The notes beneath the pieces are model-generated. The model saw only the letters and a program-made list of their open reading frames with translations. It had not been told where the DNA came from and ran no database searches. Below are positions 4,940-5,428 of a stretch of DNA of 5,428 nucleotides, one piece after another; position 1 is the first letter of the stretch; each line of letters opens with the position of its first letter. The stretch covers positions 1,439-6,866 of the forward strand of contig NVRL01000075.1 of the NCBI GenBank assembly GCA_002732645.1, written 5' to 3'. The stretch comes from Sulfurimonas sp. (lineage in GTDB: Bacteria > Campylobacterota > Campylobacteria > Campylobacterales > Sulfurimonadaceae). The position numbers and the translations under genes are program-made.

Positions 4940-5428
4940 TGAGTTTGCTCCAAGAAGAGAGAGAAATAATTCTGTCAAATGAGTATGTAGACAACTTTGA
5001 CTTTGCAGAAGTTGAAGAGTTTGTTAAAAATGCGAGTAAAGATCTCTTTATATCTCATCACTTTAAAACAAAGAACAAGATGCTGGTTCAGCCTCGTGGT
5101 GGATTCCCTACATATAAAAAGCAATTTGCTCTAAATGAATTTTTTGTAGAAGCAAATGTTGATGTTCTTCCACTTACAATCGACTCAAATACTAGACTTA
5201 ATGACTATGCAACAGCAAAGAAGATGCTTCGTCTGAGTGAAGAAAATGAAGTAGATATGCTAAACGGTTACCCTCTGGTAAATCACGGCTACAGAAACAC
5301 TAGAAAGATGATTACTCACTTTAACAAGCCTGTAAGTCTTCGTCACGGTACTCCAGATGCTAGACTTCTTATAGAGACTGCTATTGCATCTGGTATCTTT
5401 GAGATAGAGGGCGGGCCTATCACTTACC
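4939..5428 (+). CDS. Glutamate mutase (methylaspartate mutase) E subunit, N-terminal third (3' end outside window)
   Basis: The catalytic subunit of glutamate mutase, a TIM barrel that binds substrate and pairs with the B12-carrying S subunit. The frame is open from ATG 4939 to the window end, giving 163 residues of a usual length near 480. Alignment from memory with Clostridium cochlearium GlmE is clear: QPRGG (51-55), TIDSNTR (80-86), MLNGYPLVNHGYRNTRK (107-123), LRHGTPDARLL (134-144) and EGGPITY (157-163). R53, R86 and R135 match the arginine claw R66, R100 and R149, E157 matches the catalytic E171, and Y163 matches Y177; the spacings 33, 49 and 22 compare with 34, 49 and 22. One local change is P160 for Gly in the EGGG loop. 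The N-terminus is about 13 residues shorter than in GlmE. The start overlaps the S-subunit stop by one base (TAATG), with purine-rich AAAAGAGAG upstream at 4921-4929. Confidence 0.92.
   Translation, partial: MSLLQEEREIILSNEYVDNFDFAEVEEFVKNASKDLFISHHFKTKNKMLVQPRGGFPTYKKQFALNEFFVEANVDVLPLTIDSNTRLNDYATAKKMLRLSEENEVDMLNGYPLVNHGYRNTRKMITHFNKPVSLRHGTPDARLLIETAIASGIFEIEGGPITY

Overview
The window is a compact, AT-rich bacterial stretch that most resembles Campylobacterota, probably a Sulfurimonas-like member. This lineage call is an inference from base composition, tight packing, frequent TTG starts and overall protein character; no marker gene is present. It holds eight protein-coding genes. No RNA genes, insertion sequences, CRISPR arrays or phage genes were seen. 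No stretch longer than about 110 bases lacks a gene.

Left part (1-1165, plus strand): the 3' end of queC (7-cyano-7-deazaguanine synthase, a queuosine precursor enzyme) overlaps a YgjP/DUF45-type zinc metallopeptidase gene. That gene runs tail-to-tail into the next one, with an 11-base overlap of the two 3' ends.

Middle (1155-4419, minus strand; read from 4419 leftwards): an RraA-like protein, a small very acidic protein of unknown function, a Tat-exported TRAP-type solute-binding lipoprotein closely resembling the 2-oxo-acid binder TakP, and an exported DUF4015-type putative glycoside hydrolase with an N-terminal carboxypeptidase-regulatory-like domain. The first three look like one operon, with 17- and 15-base gaps and a clear ribosome binding site before each. 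The last gene probably also has its own promoter, a consensus TATAAT just past the stop codon of the binding-protein gene.

Right part (4529-5428, plus strand): a divergent operon encoding both subunits of a coenzyme-B12-dependent glutamate mutase (methylaspartate mutase). The small cobalamin-binding S subunit is complete. The catalytic E subunit starts in a TAATG overlap and is cut by the window edge. The visible third of the E subunit keeps the three arginines and the glutamate that hold the substrate in the clostridial enzyme. The usual mutL gene is not between S and E, and the S subunit has Ala where the B12 motif DxHxxG has Gly.

The 109-base gap between the rraA-like gene and the mutase operon carries promoter-like elements and an 11-base direct repeat with an exact 20-base period. 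A shared role of the two divergent arms in C4/C5 2-oxo-acid and amino-acid metabolism is possible: glutamate to 3-methylaspartate, oxaloacetate or 4-hydroxy-4-methyl-2-oxoglutarate cleavage, and 2-oxo-acid capture. It is a hypothesis from gene position and family chemistry, not something the sequence proves.
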